Origin: Flavobacterium sp. MC2016-06
GTDB taxonomy: Bacteria > Bacteroidota > Bacteroidia > Flavobacteriales > Flavobacteriaceae
Assembly (NCBI RefSeq): GCF_009711165.2
Contig: NZ_WMID02000009.1
Coordinates: 108,727 to 172,726 of the forward strand
DNA: 64,000 nucleotides
Direction of reading: 5' to 3'
The position numbers and the translations under genes were made by a program. Positions 37,405 to 46,128 of the stretch are shown piece by piece; within the stretch, counting starts at the first letter, position 1, and every line of letters starts with the position of its first letter. Below the pieces are notes generated by a model. The model searched no databases and was not told the origin of the DNA. It was given only the letters and a program-made list of their open reading frames with translations.

Positions 37405-37590
37405 TTAATTTTTTAAAGATGTTGCTGTTCTTAAATATTGAATTAAATCGAAACCATTACCTGTTCCAGTTTTTTTACCTGGATCGTTTGGATCGGTGTT
37501 ATCCCCATCTCCTCCTCGAACTGTTTTTTGTTGGTCTTTAGATAATTCTTTGCTTTCAAAATCTTTAAATGTTAATTCCTTTTTCTTCAT
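37405..37590 (-). CDS. GG-leader precursor peptide A3 (longer core)
   Basis: 61 residues from the ATG at 37590 (MKKKELTFKDFESKELSKDQ). The frame continues upstream to 37683, but the family start is clearly at 37590. The leader ends TVRGG. The core is GDNTDPNDPGKKTGTGNGF plus DLIQYLRTATSLKN, so it shares the middle with A1 and A2 and adds a helical-looking C-terminal extension. Tandem with A2 (4 bp apart). Confidence 0.75.
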   Translation of the reverse strand: MKKKELTFKDFESKELSKDQQKTVRGGDGDNTDPNDPGKKTGTGNGFDLIQYLRTATSLKN

Positions 37591-37998
37591 GTTCTGTGTA
37601 TTAGGGTTAGTCTTGATAAAAGATAAATTATGCGCAATTTTTGTATCCTTTGACTCTATTTTTTGGGGAGATTTAGAGATCAATTTTTACTTTCTTTTTG
37701 TTGATTTTTGGATCATTTTCAGATCTTAAAATCGTTAGGATTAAAGTCTCTTTTTTTAATGATTGTTCATATTGAGGCTTTTACTATGTCAAAACTAGAT
37801 AAAAAGAGAAACCATTGATCGGAAATGCCTTTTTGAAGAGTTTGTAGAAAGGATTTGCTAATTAAATATCTGTTAGTCAGATGTTTGAATGCTTATCTAT
37901 GGCTGGTATAATTTATAAATTGTATGTGGTATAATTGATAAAAAGTGTGCCATTGCATGTTTTTTTTCAATAAAAACACCAATATTTGCATCATAATT
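37591..37998. other. 408-bp non-coding spacer between divergent peptide-locus arms
   Basis: AT-rich spacer between precursor A3 (minus) and the C39-like/VKOR gene (plus). It should carry the promoters of both arms. No TAnnTTTG box with good -33 spacing can be assigned. A short inverted repeat, ATCTGTTAGTCAGAT, lies near 37868. Otherwise I see nothing. Confidence 0.5.
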
Positions 37999-39564
37999 AT
38001 GTCAATAAAGATGTTAAAACTAGTCCAAAAATTTCTTCAAATAAATAGATACTCGGAGATCAAAAATGAGTTTAAAGATTTGTTTCTTTCTCATCCAAAT
38101 TATCCAAGCTTATTTGCTATTACAGATTCATTTGATTTGCTTTCAATAGACAATGCTGCGGTAAGAGTTTCGAAAGAACAAATAGTAGATCTGCCTTCAA
38201 ATTTTCTAGCCTATTTTAAAGAAGAACTTATATTGGTAGAAAAGGCAAAAAGTTTTGTTCGTATTAATACAGTTAAAAAAGCAAATCAGAAAATGTCTTA
38301 CGAGAATTTTCTTTTAGACTGGAATGGAGTAATTGTAGCAATAGAACCTAATAATGTAGTAGCAAGAGAAAATTTAAAAGTTGAGTTTAACTGGCTTAAA
38401 TATTTTTTACCTCTTTTGCTTTTAGTCGGGTTGTCATTTTTTTATAACACATATAGTTTATTTAGTCTTGTTTTTTTGATTACATCAATTATAGGACTTG
38501 TGGTAAGCTTTTTTATAGTGCAGGAAAAATTAGGAGTTAAAAACAGTATCATAAACAAATTCTGTAATCTAAGTACTAATTCCTCTTGCAACTCAGTAAT
38601 CAATTTTGATGAAAATGACAATAAATGGGTTAATTTTTCAGATTTACCATTATTGTTTTTCAGCTCAAGTATTATTGCATTATTAGTACAGCCTTTTACA
38701 TCGGCTATATTTATAGGGTTCTTAAGTTTATTGTCAATTCCAATTATTGTTTCATCAATCTGGATTCAAAAGTTTGAGATTCAAAAATGGTGTGTAATGT
38801 GTCTAGTAGTTTCATTTTTGATTTTTGCACAAAGCGTTATCTGGTTTTCATCAGATTTATTTACACTAGATTTTGAATTCAATACTGTTTTTCCTTTTCT
38901 GTTTTCTTTCATTCTGTTTATACCAATTTGGACTGTAATCAAAACAATGTTAAAAAATGTTTTAGAGAGCGAGAATAGTTTAAAAGAGCTTAAAAAGTTT
39001 AAAAGAAATTACTCATTGCTGAATTTCTTGTCAAAAAAAGTAATTCATACAAATGGATTTGAAGACTTAAGAGGTTTGGCATTTGGAAACAAAAGCGCCG
39101 TAATTAAGCTTTCTGTAATTATAAGTCCAAGTTGCGGGCATTGTTATAAAACATTTCAAGAAGCATTTGATTTGGTTCTGAAATATCCAGACAGAATATA
39201 TTTAAATGTTTTATTTAATATAAATCCTGAGAATAATGATAATCCTTATAAAGTTGTGGTCGAGAGATTATTAACAATAAACAGATCTTCACCAGGAAAA
39301 ACAGTTGAAGCAATTTCAGATTGGTATATTAAAAAAATGGGTCTCAAAAAATGGTTAAAAAAATGGCATGTAGATGCTGTGAGTATGATGATAAACCAAG
39401 AGATACAGAAACAATATGAGTGGTGTTCTAAAAATAATTTTAATTACACGCCAGTTAAAATTGTAAACGAAAGGTTATTTCCAAGTGAATATGAACTTAA
39501 CGAGCTGAAATATTTCCTAAATGATTTTATGGAAGATGTTGAAGTTTTAGAAAAAACAGCATAA
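37999..39564 (+). CDS. C39-like / VKOR / DsbA-like thiol-oxidase fusion
   Basis: 521 residues from the ATG at 37999 (MSIKMLKLVQ); GTG at 37945 and ATG at 38011 are alternatives. Residues 1-125 resemble a C39 peptidase-like domain (FLSHPNYPSLFAITDSFDLL) but have no catalytic Cys. About five membrane segments with VKOR features follow: the loop FCNLSTNSSCNSV (near 188) and active-site WCVMC (near 264). A thioredoxin/DsbA-like domain has SPSCGHCYKTF near 376. This is the known VKOR oxidase fusion type of Bacteroidota, making disulfides outside the cytoplasm. It precedes the Cys-containing precursors by 39 bp, so those are plausible substrates. Confidence 0.88.
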   Translation: MSIKMLKLVQKFLQINRYSEIKNEFKDLFLSHPNYPSLFAITDSFDLLSIDNAAVRVSKEQIVDLPSNFLAYFKEELILVEKAKSFVRINTVKKANQKMSYENFLLDWNGVIVAIEPNNVVARENLKVEFNWLKYFLPLLLLVGLSFFYNTYSLFSLVFLITSIIGLVVSFFIVQEKLGVKNSIINKFCNLSTNSSCNSVINFDENDNKWVNFSDLPLLFFSSSIIALLVQPFTSAIFIGFLSLLSIPIIVSSIWIQKFEIQKWCVMCLVVSFLIFAQSVIWFSSDLFTLDFEFNTVFPFLFSFILFIPIWTVIKTMLKNVLESENSLKELKKFKRNYSLLNFLSKKVIHTNGFEDLRGLAFGNKSAVIKLSVIISPSCGHCYKTFQEAFDLVLKYPDRIYLNVLFNINPENNDNPYKVVVERLLTINRSSPGKTVEAISDWYIKKMGLKKWLKKWHVDAVSMMINQEIQKQYEWCSKNNFNYTPVKIVNERLFPSEYELNELKYFLNDFMEDVEVLEKTA

Positions 39565-39603
39565 AGAAGAGTAAATAGAGTTCCCAACTTAAATCCTGTA
39601 ATC

Positions 39604-39786
39604 ATGTTAAAAAATATTTTAAAATTAAGAGGAGCAGTTGAATTAACTGCAAGTGAGCAAAAAACAATTAGTGGTGTTAATGGCTCAATTTGTGAAGATG
39701 GATTTAAAGCTAAAAAATGTACAGAGTTTGGAACTGTGCCAGCTTATTGGAGTTGCGTACCAAATAATTATGTAAGCGGCTGCTAA
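39604..39786 (+). CDS. Cys-containing precursor peptide B1
   Basis: 60 residues. The leader MLKNILKLRGAVELTASEQK, then TISG, resembles that of B3 (LKKILNLENAQSISKNEQK) but the processing site is Gly-Val (SGV) instead of Gly-Gly. The core has four Cys (in SICED, KKCTE, WSCVP, SGC), enough for two disulfides. It follows the VKOR fusion gene by 39 bp. Confidence 0.7.
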   Translation: MLKNILKLRGAVELTASEQKTISGVNGSICEDGFKAKKCTEFGTVPAYWSCVPNNYVSGC

Positions 39787-39834
39787 AAAAAGATGATCTA
39801 TTGAAGAATTGTTAAAATATAAAAGTGGAATAAT

Positions 39835-39969
39835 ATGTTAGAAAAATTCTTAAAAAATCAAGATACTAAAGAGATTACAAAAGCAGAACAAAAAAATATT
39901 AATGAAGGAGATTCTCCATCAGATTTTAATTGTTATAATGCTACTGCAGATAAATTTTATGCTTGCTAA
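39835..39969 (+). CDS. Cys-containing precursor peptide B2
   Basis: 44 residues, too short for ordinary gene calling, read directly. The leader MLEKFLKNQDTKEITKAEQK aligns with B1 and B3; the site is Glu-Gly (NEGD), weaker than Gly-Gly. The core SPSDFNCYNATADKFYAC has two Cys. It is followed by a terminator-type hairpin. Confidence 0.6.
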   Translation: MLEKFLKNQDTKEITKAEQKNINEGDSPSDFNCYNATADKFYAC

Positions 39970-39983
39970 TTTGAATAATTAAG

Positions 39984-40019
39984 ATAATAACAGAGAGATC
40001 AATTTTCTCTGTTATTATT
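39984..40019 (+). terminator. Hairpin after precursor B2
   Basis: ATAATAACAGAGA pairs with TCTCTGTTATTAT. A closely similar AACAGAG...CTCTGTT hairpin recurs at 40464-40498, suggesting duplicated peptide-plus-hairpin cassettes. Confidence 0.7.
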
Positions 40020-40034
40020 AAAATGGTATCATTT

Positions 40035-40226
40035 ATGTTAAAGAAGATCTTGAATCTAGAAAATGCTCAAAGCATTAGCAAAAATGAGCAGAAAACAATT
40101 AGGGGAGGAATTCCTGAATGTTGGATTTACGCTATTGAAGCGGGATGTGTTTTGATACCAATTGGCGGAATTTGCCCCATAAATACTTCATCAGGTATTT
40201 GTGATTCGAGCCGTCTTTGTTGTTGA
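40035..40226 (+). CDS. Cys-rich GG-leader precursor peptide B3
   Basis: 63 residues from the ATG at 40035 (MLKKILNLENAQSISKNEQK); the ATG at 40023 gives a four-residue longer start. The leader ends KTIRGG, a canonical double-Gly site for C39-type processing. The core starts IPECWIYAIEAGC and has six Cys including a terminal CC. Up to three disulfides are possible. It is the best-formed substrate candidate for the ABC exporter downstream. Confidence 0.75.
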   Translation: MLKKILNLENAQSISKNEQKTIRGGIPECWIYAIEAGCVLIPIGGICPINTSSGICDSSRLCC

Positions 40227-40263
40227 TTTTTATAACTTTTTTTTAAAAAGTAGTACGATATAG

Positions 40264-40443
40264 CCTTATTTAGAATTTAGTCATGTTTTTTTTGAATGTA
40301 TAGGCGCTCGATCGTGGAACATTGAGCAAATTCCCCGCATTGATGATTGGTGCTGGGATTCTAAGGAGTTTGGGTGCTGTGTTAATTTTATTTGGTTAGG
40401 GTTAACCAGTGCCATGTCCTTCAGAAATTGTGTTACTATTTAA
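40264..40443 (+). pseudogene. Possible decayed precursor peptide (B4)
   Basis: An open stretch without a start codon (FECIGARSWNIEQIPR, then IDDWCWDSKEFGCCVNF, ending SFRNCVTI). A DNA alignment by eye with the B3 leader shows shared blocks (TTGAAT-TA, GCTC, CATT-GCAAA) across small shifts. The stretch has five Cys, including GCC, and a hairpin like that after B2. Interpretation as a frameshifted paralogue is tentative. It lies in the 322-bp gap before the ABC gene, where nothing else is seen. Confidence 0.35.
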
Positions 40444-40463
40444 TTACAGTTTTTTAAATACTG

Positions 40464-40498
40464 AACAGAGGAGATATTATGTCTTCTCTGTTTTTTTA
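40464..40498 (+). terminator. Hairpin after the decayed precursor
   Basis: AACAGAG ... CTCTGTT followed by seven T, 50 bp ahead of the ABC exporter gene. It may limit read-through from the precursor cassettes into the transport genes. Confidence 0.65.
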
Positions 40499-40548
40499 TT
40501 ATAACAAGAAAATTTATTCTTAAATTGCTCTTGAATAAATTAAATAAA

Positions 40549-42741
40549 TTGAAAAAATTCACGCATTATAAGCAGGCAGATCATAAAGATTGCGGTCCGA
40601 CATGTTTAAAAATAATAGCTAAGCATTACGGTAAAACAATCCATATTCAGGAGTTGAGAGATTATAGCGAAACAACTCGTGAAGGAAGTAATCTGCTTTT
40701 TTTAAGTGATGCTGCCGAAAAAATCGGCTTTAGAACTTTAGGAGTAAAACTATCCGTAAAAAGGCTAGAAGAAGCGCCTCTTCCATGTATTCTGCACTGG
40801 AATAAATATCATTATGTTGTATTATATAAAATCAAAAAAAATGTGTTTTATATTTCTGATCCTGCTTTTGGATTGATTGAATACAATAAAGAAGATTTTA
40901 CTAAATTTTGGATAGGAAATAATGCCGATGAATCTACCGAGGAAGGAATTGCATTATTGATTGAAGCGACACCAAAATTTTTTCAATCCGATTTTGATAA
41001 AGAAGATAACAAAGGATTAGGATTTAGACTGCTGGCACAATATGTACTGCGATATAAATCTTTTTTGGCACAATTAGGAATTGGATTGCTTGCGAGCAGT
41101 TTACTACAGTTGATTTTCCCATTTTTGACTCAAAGTATTGTTGATGTCGGAATACAAAATCAAAATATCCATTTTATTTATTTAATTCTTTTTGCACAGT
41201 TATTTCTATTTGCAGGAAGAATAGGTTTAGAACTCATTAGAAGCTGGATACTGCTGCATCTTTCCACTCGGATTAATATTTCATTAATTTCAGATTTTTT
41301 CATTAAATTAATGAATCTGCCCATTTCATTTTTTGATGTTCGAATGACAGGCGATATTATGCAGCGCATTAACGATCATCGAAGGATAGAAAAAATACTT
41401 ACCACATCGTCTTTAAATGTTCTGTTCTCTGTCATAAACATGTTTGTGATGGGAGCTGTTCTTGCCTATTTTAATTTCCAGATCTTTTTTGTGTTTTTTG
41501 CAGGAAGCATTCTTTATTTTGGATGGATTACATTATTCTTAAAACGAAGAGAAGTTTTAGATTACAAGCGTTTTGCCGAGGTTTCTCAAGAACAAAGCAA
41601 AGTGATGGAACTTATAAACGGCATGCAGGAAATCAAGCTTCATAATGCCGAAAAACAAAAACGCTGGGGCTGGGAATATGTACAAGCAAGACTTTTTAGA
41701 GTTTCTATAAAAGGTTTGGTATTAGAGCAGACTCAAACCATTGGTTCATCGGTTATAAACGAATTAAAAAATATTTTTATCATATTTCTCTCGGCAAAAT
41801 TAGTAATTGACGGTTCTATAACCTTAGGGATGATGCTGGCAATCAGTTCTATCGTTGGAACTTTAAACGGCCCAATTACACAGCTTATTGAGTTTGTGCG
41901 AGAATTACAAGATGCTAAAATATCTTTAGCCAGGTTATCTGAAATACACGAAAAAGAAGATGAAACACAGCAGGAGGCTCATCAAACTAGTGAAGTTCCA
42001 TATAATTCAGATATAGAGATCAAAAATCTTTCTTACCGTTATTTAGGATCTGATGTTCCGGTTTTAGACAATCTGAGTTTAATAATTCCGGCCAATAAAG
42101 TAACGGCGATAGTAGGCGTAAGCGGAAGCGGAAAAACAACACTGATGAAACTGCTTCTTAAGTTTTATGATCCCGAAAAAGGAGAAGTAATAATTGAAAA
42201 TACGAATCTAAAAAACATTTCGCAAAAAGCCTGGCGGGCTAACATTGGAGCTGTGATGCAGGAAGGATTTATTTTTAGTGATACCATTGCAAACAATATT
42301 GGTTTTGGCGCAGACAGAATAGACAAGGAACGTTTGGTGTATGCAGCAGATGTGGCCAATATAAAAGATTATATAAGTGAACTGCCTTTGGGCTATAATA
42401 CAAAAATTGGTGCCGAAGGAACAGGAATGAGTACAGGACAAAAGCAGCGTCTGCTAATTGCAAGAGCAGTCTACAAAAATCCGGAAATATTGTTTTTTGA
42501 TGAAGCAACTTCTGCCTTAGATGCCAATAATGAGAAAGAAATTATGCGAAAGCTCGATATTTTCTTTAAAGATAAAACCGTTGTCGTTATTGCCCATAGA
42601 TTGAGTACTGTTATGAATGCAGACCAGATTGTGGTTTTAGATAAAGGAAGAATCATCGAAATAGGAAACCACTCGGCACTTGTAGAGCAGAAAGGGAATT
42701 ATTTTGAACTGGTTAAGAATCAATTACAATTAGGAAATTAA
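40549..42741 (+). CDS. C39-peptidase ABC transporter (PCAT) for GG-leader peptides
   Basis: 730 residues from the TTG at 40549 (read LKKFTHYKQADHKDCG); there is no ATG and TTG at 40525 or 40531 are alternatives. The N-terminal C39 peptidase has the catalytic Cys in DHKDCGPTCLKI (near 15) and His in KYHYVVLYK, followed by SDPAFG carrying the Asp. Six TM segments then precede the NBD: Walker A VSGSGKTTLM, signature MSTGQKQR, Walker B ILFFDEATSALD. Such proteins cut the leader after Gly-Gly and export the peptide. The adaptor gene begins 3 bp later. Confidence 0.93.
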   Translation: MKKFTHYKQADHKDCGPTCLKIIAKHYGKTIHIQELRDYSETTREGSNLLFLSDAAEKIGFRTLGVKLSVKRLEEAPLPCILHWNKYHYVVLYKIKKNVFYISDPAFGLIEYNKEDFTKFWIGNNADESTEEGIALLIEATPKFFQSDFDKEDNKGLGFRLLAQYVLRYKSFLAQLGIGLLASSLLQLIFPFLTQSIVDVGIQNQNIHFIYLILFAQLFLFAGRIGLELIRSWILLHLSTRINISLISDFFIKLMNLPISFFDVRMTGDIMQRINDHRRIEKILTTSSLNVLFSVINMFVMGAVLAYFNFQIFFVFFAGSILYFGWITLFLKRREVLDYKRFAEVSQEQSKVMELINGMQEIKLHNAEKQKRWGWEYVQARLFRVSIKGLVLEQTQTIGSSVINELKNIFIIFLSAKLVIDGSITLGMMLAISSIVGTLNGPITQLIEFVRELQDAKISLARLSEIHEKEDETQQEAHQTSEVPYNSDIEIKNLSYRYLGSDVPVLDNLSLIIPANKVTAIVGVSGSGKTTLMKLLLKFYDPEKGEVIIENTNLKNISQKAWRANIGAVMQEGFIFSDTIANNIGFGADRIDKERLVYAADVANIKDYISELPLGYNTKIGAEGTGMSTGQKQRLLIARAVYKNPEILFFDEATSALDANNEKEIMRKLDIFFKDKTVVVIAHRLSTVMNADQIVVLDKGRIIEIGNHSALVEQKGNYFELVKNQLQLGN

Positions 42742-42744
42742 ATC

Positions 42745-44034
42745 ATGACTGAAGAATCATTTGAATTAAGAAGTGAAGAAGTACAGGACATTCTTACAAA
42801 AGTACCGCATTGGATGATACGCTGGGGAACTGTTTTGATATTTGTCATTATCCTGATGCTGTTTTTTGTGTCTTGGTTTATAAAGTATCCAGACGTTGTA
42901 AATACTGAAATTGTAATTACAACCAACATTCCGCCAGAGAAAATAGTTTCTAAATCATCGGGACGTATTGAAGCCATTTTGGTGCATAATAAATCTGTTG
43001 TGGCCAAAAACAGCACACTTGCCATTATTGAAAATACGGCCAACTATAAAGATGTTTTTTTATTGAAAAGTATTGTTGATAATTATGATATTAATGATCC
43101 TAAAAAAACATTTCCCTTTGAAAAACTTAAAAACAAACAATTAGGCGAAATAGAAAGTGCCTTTGCTGTTTTTCAAAAAGATTATCAGGCACAGGAATTA
43201 AATGAAGACCTGCATCCTTTTGAAATCGAAAATAGAGCACAGTTATCTGAAAAAGTCCAGATTAAGGAAAGATTGGATATTCTGCAGCAGCAAAAAACGA
43301 TCAATGAAAGCGAATTACAGCTTCAGAAAAACGAAATTGCCCGTTTTGAAACCTTATTCAACAAAGGTATTATTTCGGCACAGGAAATGGAAGCTAAAAA
43401 ACTGAGTTATCTTCAAGCACAAAAGAGCTATAAAAGCCTTTTAACGTCGATTTCTCAATTAAGGTCCTCTTTGATTGATAACGCAAAATCGAGCCAGAAT
43501 TCTCATGTAAACAGCACTAAAGAAGAAGTTAACCTCGGCCGCAATATGGCGCAGTCATTTTATCAGCTCAAAAAAGTGATAAAAGACTGGGAATTAGCCT
43601 ATACTTTAAAATCATCGGTAAGCGGTGTAGTTACTTTTCTGCAGGTTTGGACAGAAAATCAAACCATAAATGTCGGAGATAATGTTTTCTCTATTATTCC
43701 AAATGCAAAAAATAGTTTTGTAGGCAAAGTAAAAGCACCAGCACTAAATTCTGGGAAAATAAAAGTTGGACAGCGGGTAAATATCAGATTGGCAAATTTT
43801 CCCGATAGAGAATTCGGAGTTTTGAATGGGAAAATTCAAAACATTTCATTAGTTCCAGATAAAGATGGAAATTTACTTCTTGATGTTGCTCTGCCAAATG
43901 GACTGCAGACTTCTTATAAAAAGCAGATTGTTTTTCAGCAGGAAATGAAAGGAAGTGCAGAAATTGTAACCGAAGATCTTCGATTAATAGAAAGGATTCT
44001 ATATCAATTTAAAAATGTTTTCGAACAGGTTTGA
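42745..44034 (+). CDS. HlyD family secretion adaptor
   Basis: 429 residues. One membrane segment near the N-terminus (about 32-52: LIFVIILMLFFVSWFI) is followed by a split lipoyl domain (SSGRIEAILVHNKSVVAKNS; SSVSGVVTFLQVW) around a long coiled coil (residues about 150-260). The C-terminal beta-barrel is RVNIRLANFPDREFGVL. It joins the PCAT exporter to the outer membrane. Spacing of 3 bp from the ABC gene implies translational coupling. No TolC gene is in the locus. Confidence 0.9.
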   Translation: MTEESFELRSEEVQDILTKVPHWMIRWGTVLIFVIILMLFFVSWFIKYPDVVNTEIVITTNIPPEKIVSKSSGRIEAILVHNKSVVAKNSTLAIIENTANYKDVFLLKSIVDNYDINDPKKTFPFEKLKNKQLGEIESAFAVFQKDYQAQELNEDLHPFEIENRAQLSEKVQIKERLDILQQQKTINESELQLQKNEIARFETLFNKGIISAQEMEAKKLSYLQAQKSYKSLLTSISQLRSSLIDNAKSSQNSHVNSTKEEVNLGRNMAQSFYQLKKVIKDWELAYTLKSSVSGVVTFLQVWTENQTINVGDNVFSIIPNAKNSFVGKVKAPALNSGKIKVGQRVNIRLANFPDREFGVLNGKIQNISLVPDKDGNLLLDVALPNGLQTSYKKQIVFQQEMKGSAEIVTEDLRLIERILYQFKNVFEQV

Positions 44035-44060
44035 TGTCTAACCGATTGATATAAAGCACA

Positions 44061-45296
44061 ATGCAGAAACTCTTTGTTTTTATTTTATTATTTATTAGTG
44101 GGATAATTTCTTCTCAAGTAAAATCAGCTGAATTTTTTACAATTAAAGGAGATGTCAGAGATTTAAAATCAGGTATTGCAATTGCAAACGCTGATATATA
44201 TCTTTTGAATTCTAACAAAAGTGTCATCGCAAATAGTGATGGTGTCTTTCAATTTGTCATTCCTAGAAGTAGTTTTAATGACAGAATGATTATTGCAGCA
44301 ATAGGCCATTCTTCAGATACAATTTCAGTTTCGGAGCTTGAAAAAAACGAAAAGAATCAGATTTTTATTAAGCTAAAACCTCAAGAAGAAGCAGATGTAA
44401 ACTTAGATGAAACGACTGTTTTTTCTTCAAAAAGAAAAATAAAGGCATTAACAGCACAAGCGATTTTACGTAAAGCAAAAGATCAAATTAAGGATAATTA
44501 TTATCAGAAGCCTTTTAACCAAAAAATCTTTTTTCGAGCTCAAACGAGTAAAGATAAAGTTTTTACTATAAATGAAGAGGCTCTAATTAATACTTACAGT
44601 CCAAATGGTATTAAGGTGTCAGAGGATGCTGCTGAAAATTTTTTTGGCGAGATTTTGCAATTTAGAACCAAGGATGTTTTAGAATCAGAAGAAAATTGGA
44701 AAGGAATTGGTTATTTAGGAGTTGTTATTTTTAGAAACATAATGTTGAGCAATCAAAATGTGTTATACGAAACAAAACCTTATGAGCTTAAAAAAGAAGG
44801 AATAACGATGTATAATGGTAAAAAAGTTTATGTAATTAGTTTTACTAATTTAGAGCCTGATTTGTTTTCTACTGGTTTTGGAAACCCAGCGCCTAGTTCT
44901 GCAACAGGATTTATTTACATCGAGAAAGATTCTTTTGCAGTAGTTAAGTTTGAGCAATATATAATTTTAAAACCAGAAAGATCAAATGATAATGATGATA
45001 TCAAAATTGATTCTACATTGAAAATTACACAAACCTATAAGAATATAGGCGGAAAATATTTTATTAATTATTGTAATGAAAAAGTAGAAAGTAATTATTT
45101 TTCAATAGGAGATAAAACATTAATGTATACCATAAATTCAAATTATGATTTGATGTCTGAAGATATAAATTTAGAAAACGTATCGATTATTAAAAGAAAA
45201 ATAGATAAACTTAAATTAGGCGTAAAACCAACTCAAAATCCGGAGTATTGGAATAATTCTAATAGTATTGTAAATAATAAAAAGTTTGAATTTTAG
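44061..45296 (+). CDS. CarboxypepD_reg-like domain protein of the peptide locus
   Basis: 411 residues with a signal peptide (MQKLFVFILLFISGIISSQV). The first 90 residues form a carboxypeptidase-regulatory-like beta domain (FTIKGDVRDLKSGIAIANAD, IYLLNSNKSVIANSDG). The rest resembles DUF5686-type outer-membrane-associated proteins without the long barrel. It follows the adaptor gene by 26 bp on the same strand. Proteins of this type are often found beside Bacteroidota peptide exporters; role unknown. Confidence 0.75.
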   Translation: MQKLFVFILLFISGIISSQVKSAEFFTIKGDVRDLKSGIAIANADIYLLNSNKSVIANSDGVFQFVIPRSSFNDRMIIAAIGHSSDTISVSELEKNEKNQIFIKLKPQEEADVNLDETTVFSSKRKIKALTAQAILRKAKDQIKDNYYQKPFNQKIFFRAQTSKDKVFTINEEALINTYSPNGIKVSEDAAENFFGEILQFRTKDVLESEENWKGIGYLGVVIFRNIMLSNQNVLYETKPYELKKEGITMYNGKKVYVISFTNLEPDLFSTGFGNPAPSSATGFIYIEKDSFAVVKFEQYIILKPERSNDNDDIKIDSTLKITQTYKNIGGKYFINYCNEKVESNYFSIGDKTLMYTINSNYDLMSEDINLENVSIIKRKIDKLKLGVKPTQNPEYWNNSNSIVNNKKFEF

Positions 45297-45301
45297 TAAA
45301 A

Positions 45302-46009
45302 TTACATTTTTAAATAAAACGCTTTAGTTAACTCAATATATTCAGGCGTATAAACATGTCGATCAATCTCGATAGTCAATTCATCGATTTCGATTTGTGG
45401 TGTTTCATTTCGGCTAAAAGCAAGTAAAGTACGTTTTACAGCTGAGGTTGGAGTGCCCTTTACACGCGTAATTTTGGTTGGATATAGTTCAGATTCTTTA
45501 GCTAATGCAATAAAATTTTCTTCTTCTTTGTACGGAAGAATAACAGCAAATATCCCGTTTTCAGAAAGTAATAAATCTGCAGCTTCAATTAACTCTTCAA
45601 AAGGCATTGCATCTTGAAAACGAGCCAAATCGCGCTGTTCATTCTCGGTTTTGTAATCTTCGCTGTAAAATGGTGGATTGGAAACAATTAAATCGTATTC
45701 GTCTTCAGGTTCGTCAATAAATTCATCTAAACCAGCATGAAAACAAAATAAACGATCTCCCCAAGGTGAGTTTTCAAAATTACCTACAGCTTGTTCGTAA
45801 GCATCTTCGTCAATTTCTAAAGCATCAATTTGTTCCGCATGAGTTCGCTGAGCCAGCATCAAAGCAATAATTCCAGTTCCTGCGCCAATATCTAAAATAC
45901 TAAAAGGATTATGGTTTACAGGTGCCCAAGCGCCTAATAAAACACCATCAGTTCCCACTTTCATAGCGGTTTTGTCTTGTTGAATAGAGAATTGTTTAAA
46001 TGCAAACAT
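45302..46009 (-). CDS. trmN6: tRNA1(Val) (adenine(37)-N6)-methyltransferase-like enzyme
   Basis: 235-residue SAM-dependent methyltransferase. The cofactor loop is ILDIGAGTGIIALMLAQR (residues about 38-55), and the N6-adenine motif NPPFYS lies near residue 115. The start FAFKQFSIQQDKTAMKVGTDG, VLLGAW is the standard N-terminus of TrmN6 (YfiC). Converges with the peptide locus; its 3' end is only 5 bp from the CarboxypepD_reg-like gene, so there is no visible terminator between them. Confidence 0.9.
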   Translation of the reverse strand: MFAFKQFSIQQDKTAMKVGTDGVLLGAWAPVNHNPFSILDIGAGTGIIALMLAQRTHAEQIDALEIDEDAYEQAVGNFENSPWGDRLFCFHAGLDEFIDEPEDEYDLIVSNPPFYSEDYKTENEQRDLARFQDAMPFEELIEAADLLLSENGIFAVILPYKEEENFIALAKESELYPTKITRVKGTPTSAVKRTLLAFSRNETPQIEIDELTIEIDRHVYTPEYIELTKAFYLKM

Positions 46010-46014
46010 AAATA

Positions 46015-46048
46015 TTAAATTCCAATTTTTTTAAATTCCAAATTCCAA
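46015..46048. repeat. 34-bp AAATTCCAA repeat, copy 3 (left arm)
   Basis: Perfect inverse copy of 46554-46587 (34 of 34). Together the two flank the four-helix-bundle gene as a 573-bp segment. Confidence 0.85.
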
Positions 46049-46128
46049 TTGAAAACGTGAAGTTTTAATTAGAAATGAAATCGTAAAAATGCTTTATGCT
46101 GCAAAAGTAAGATTAAAATCTTGATTAG

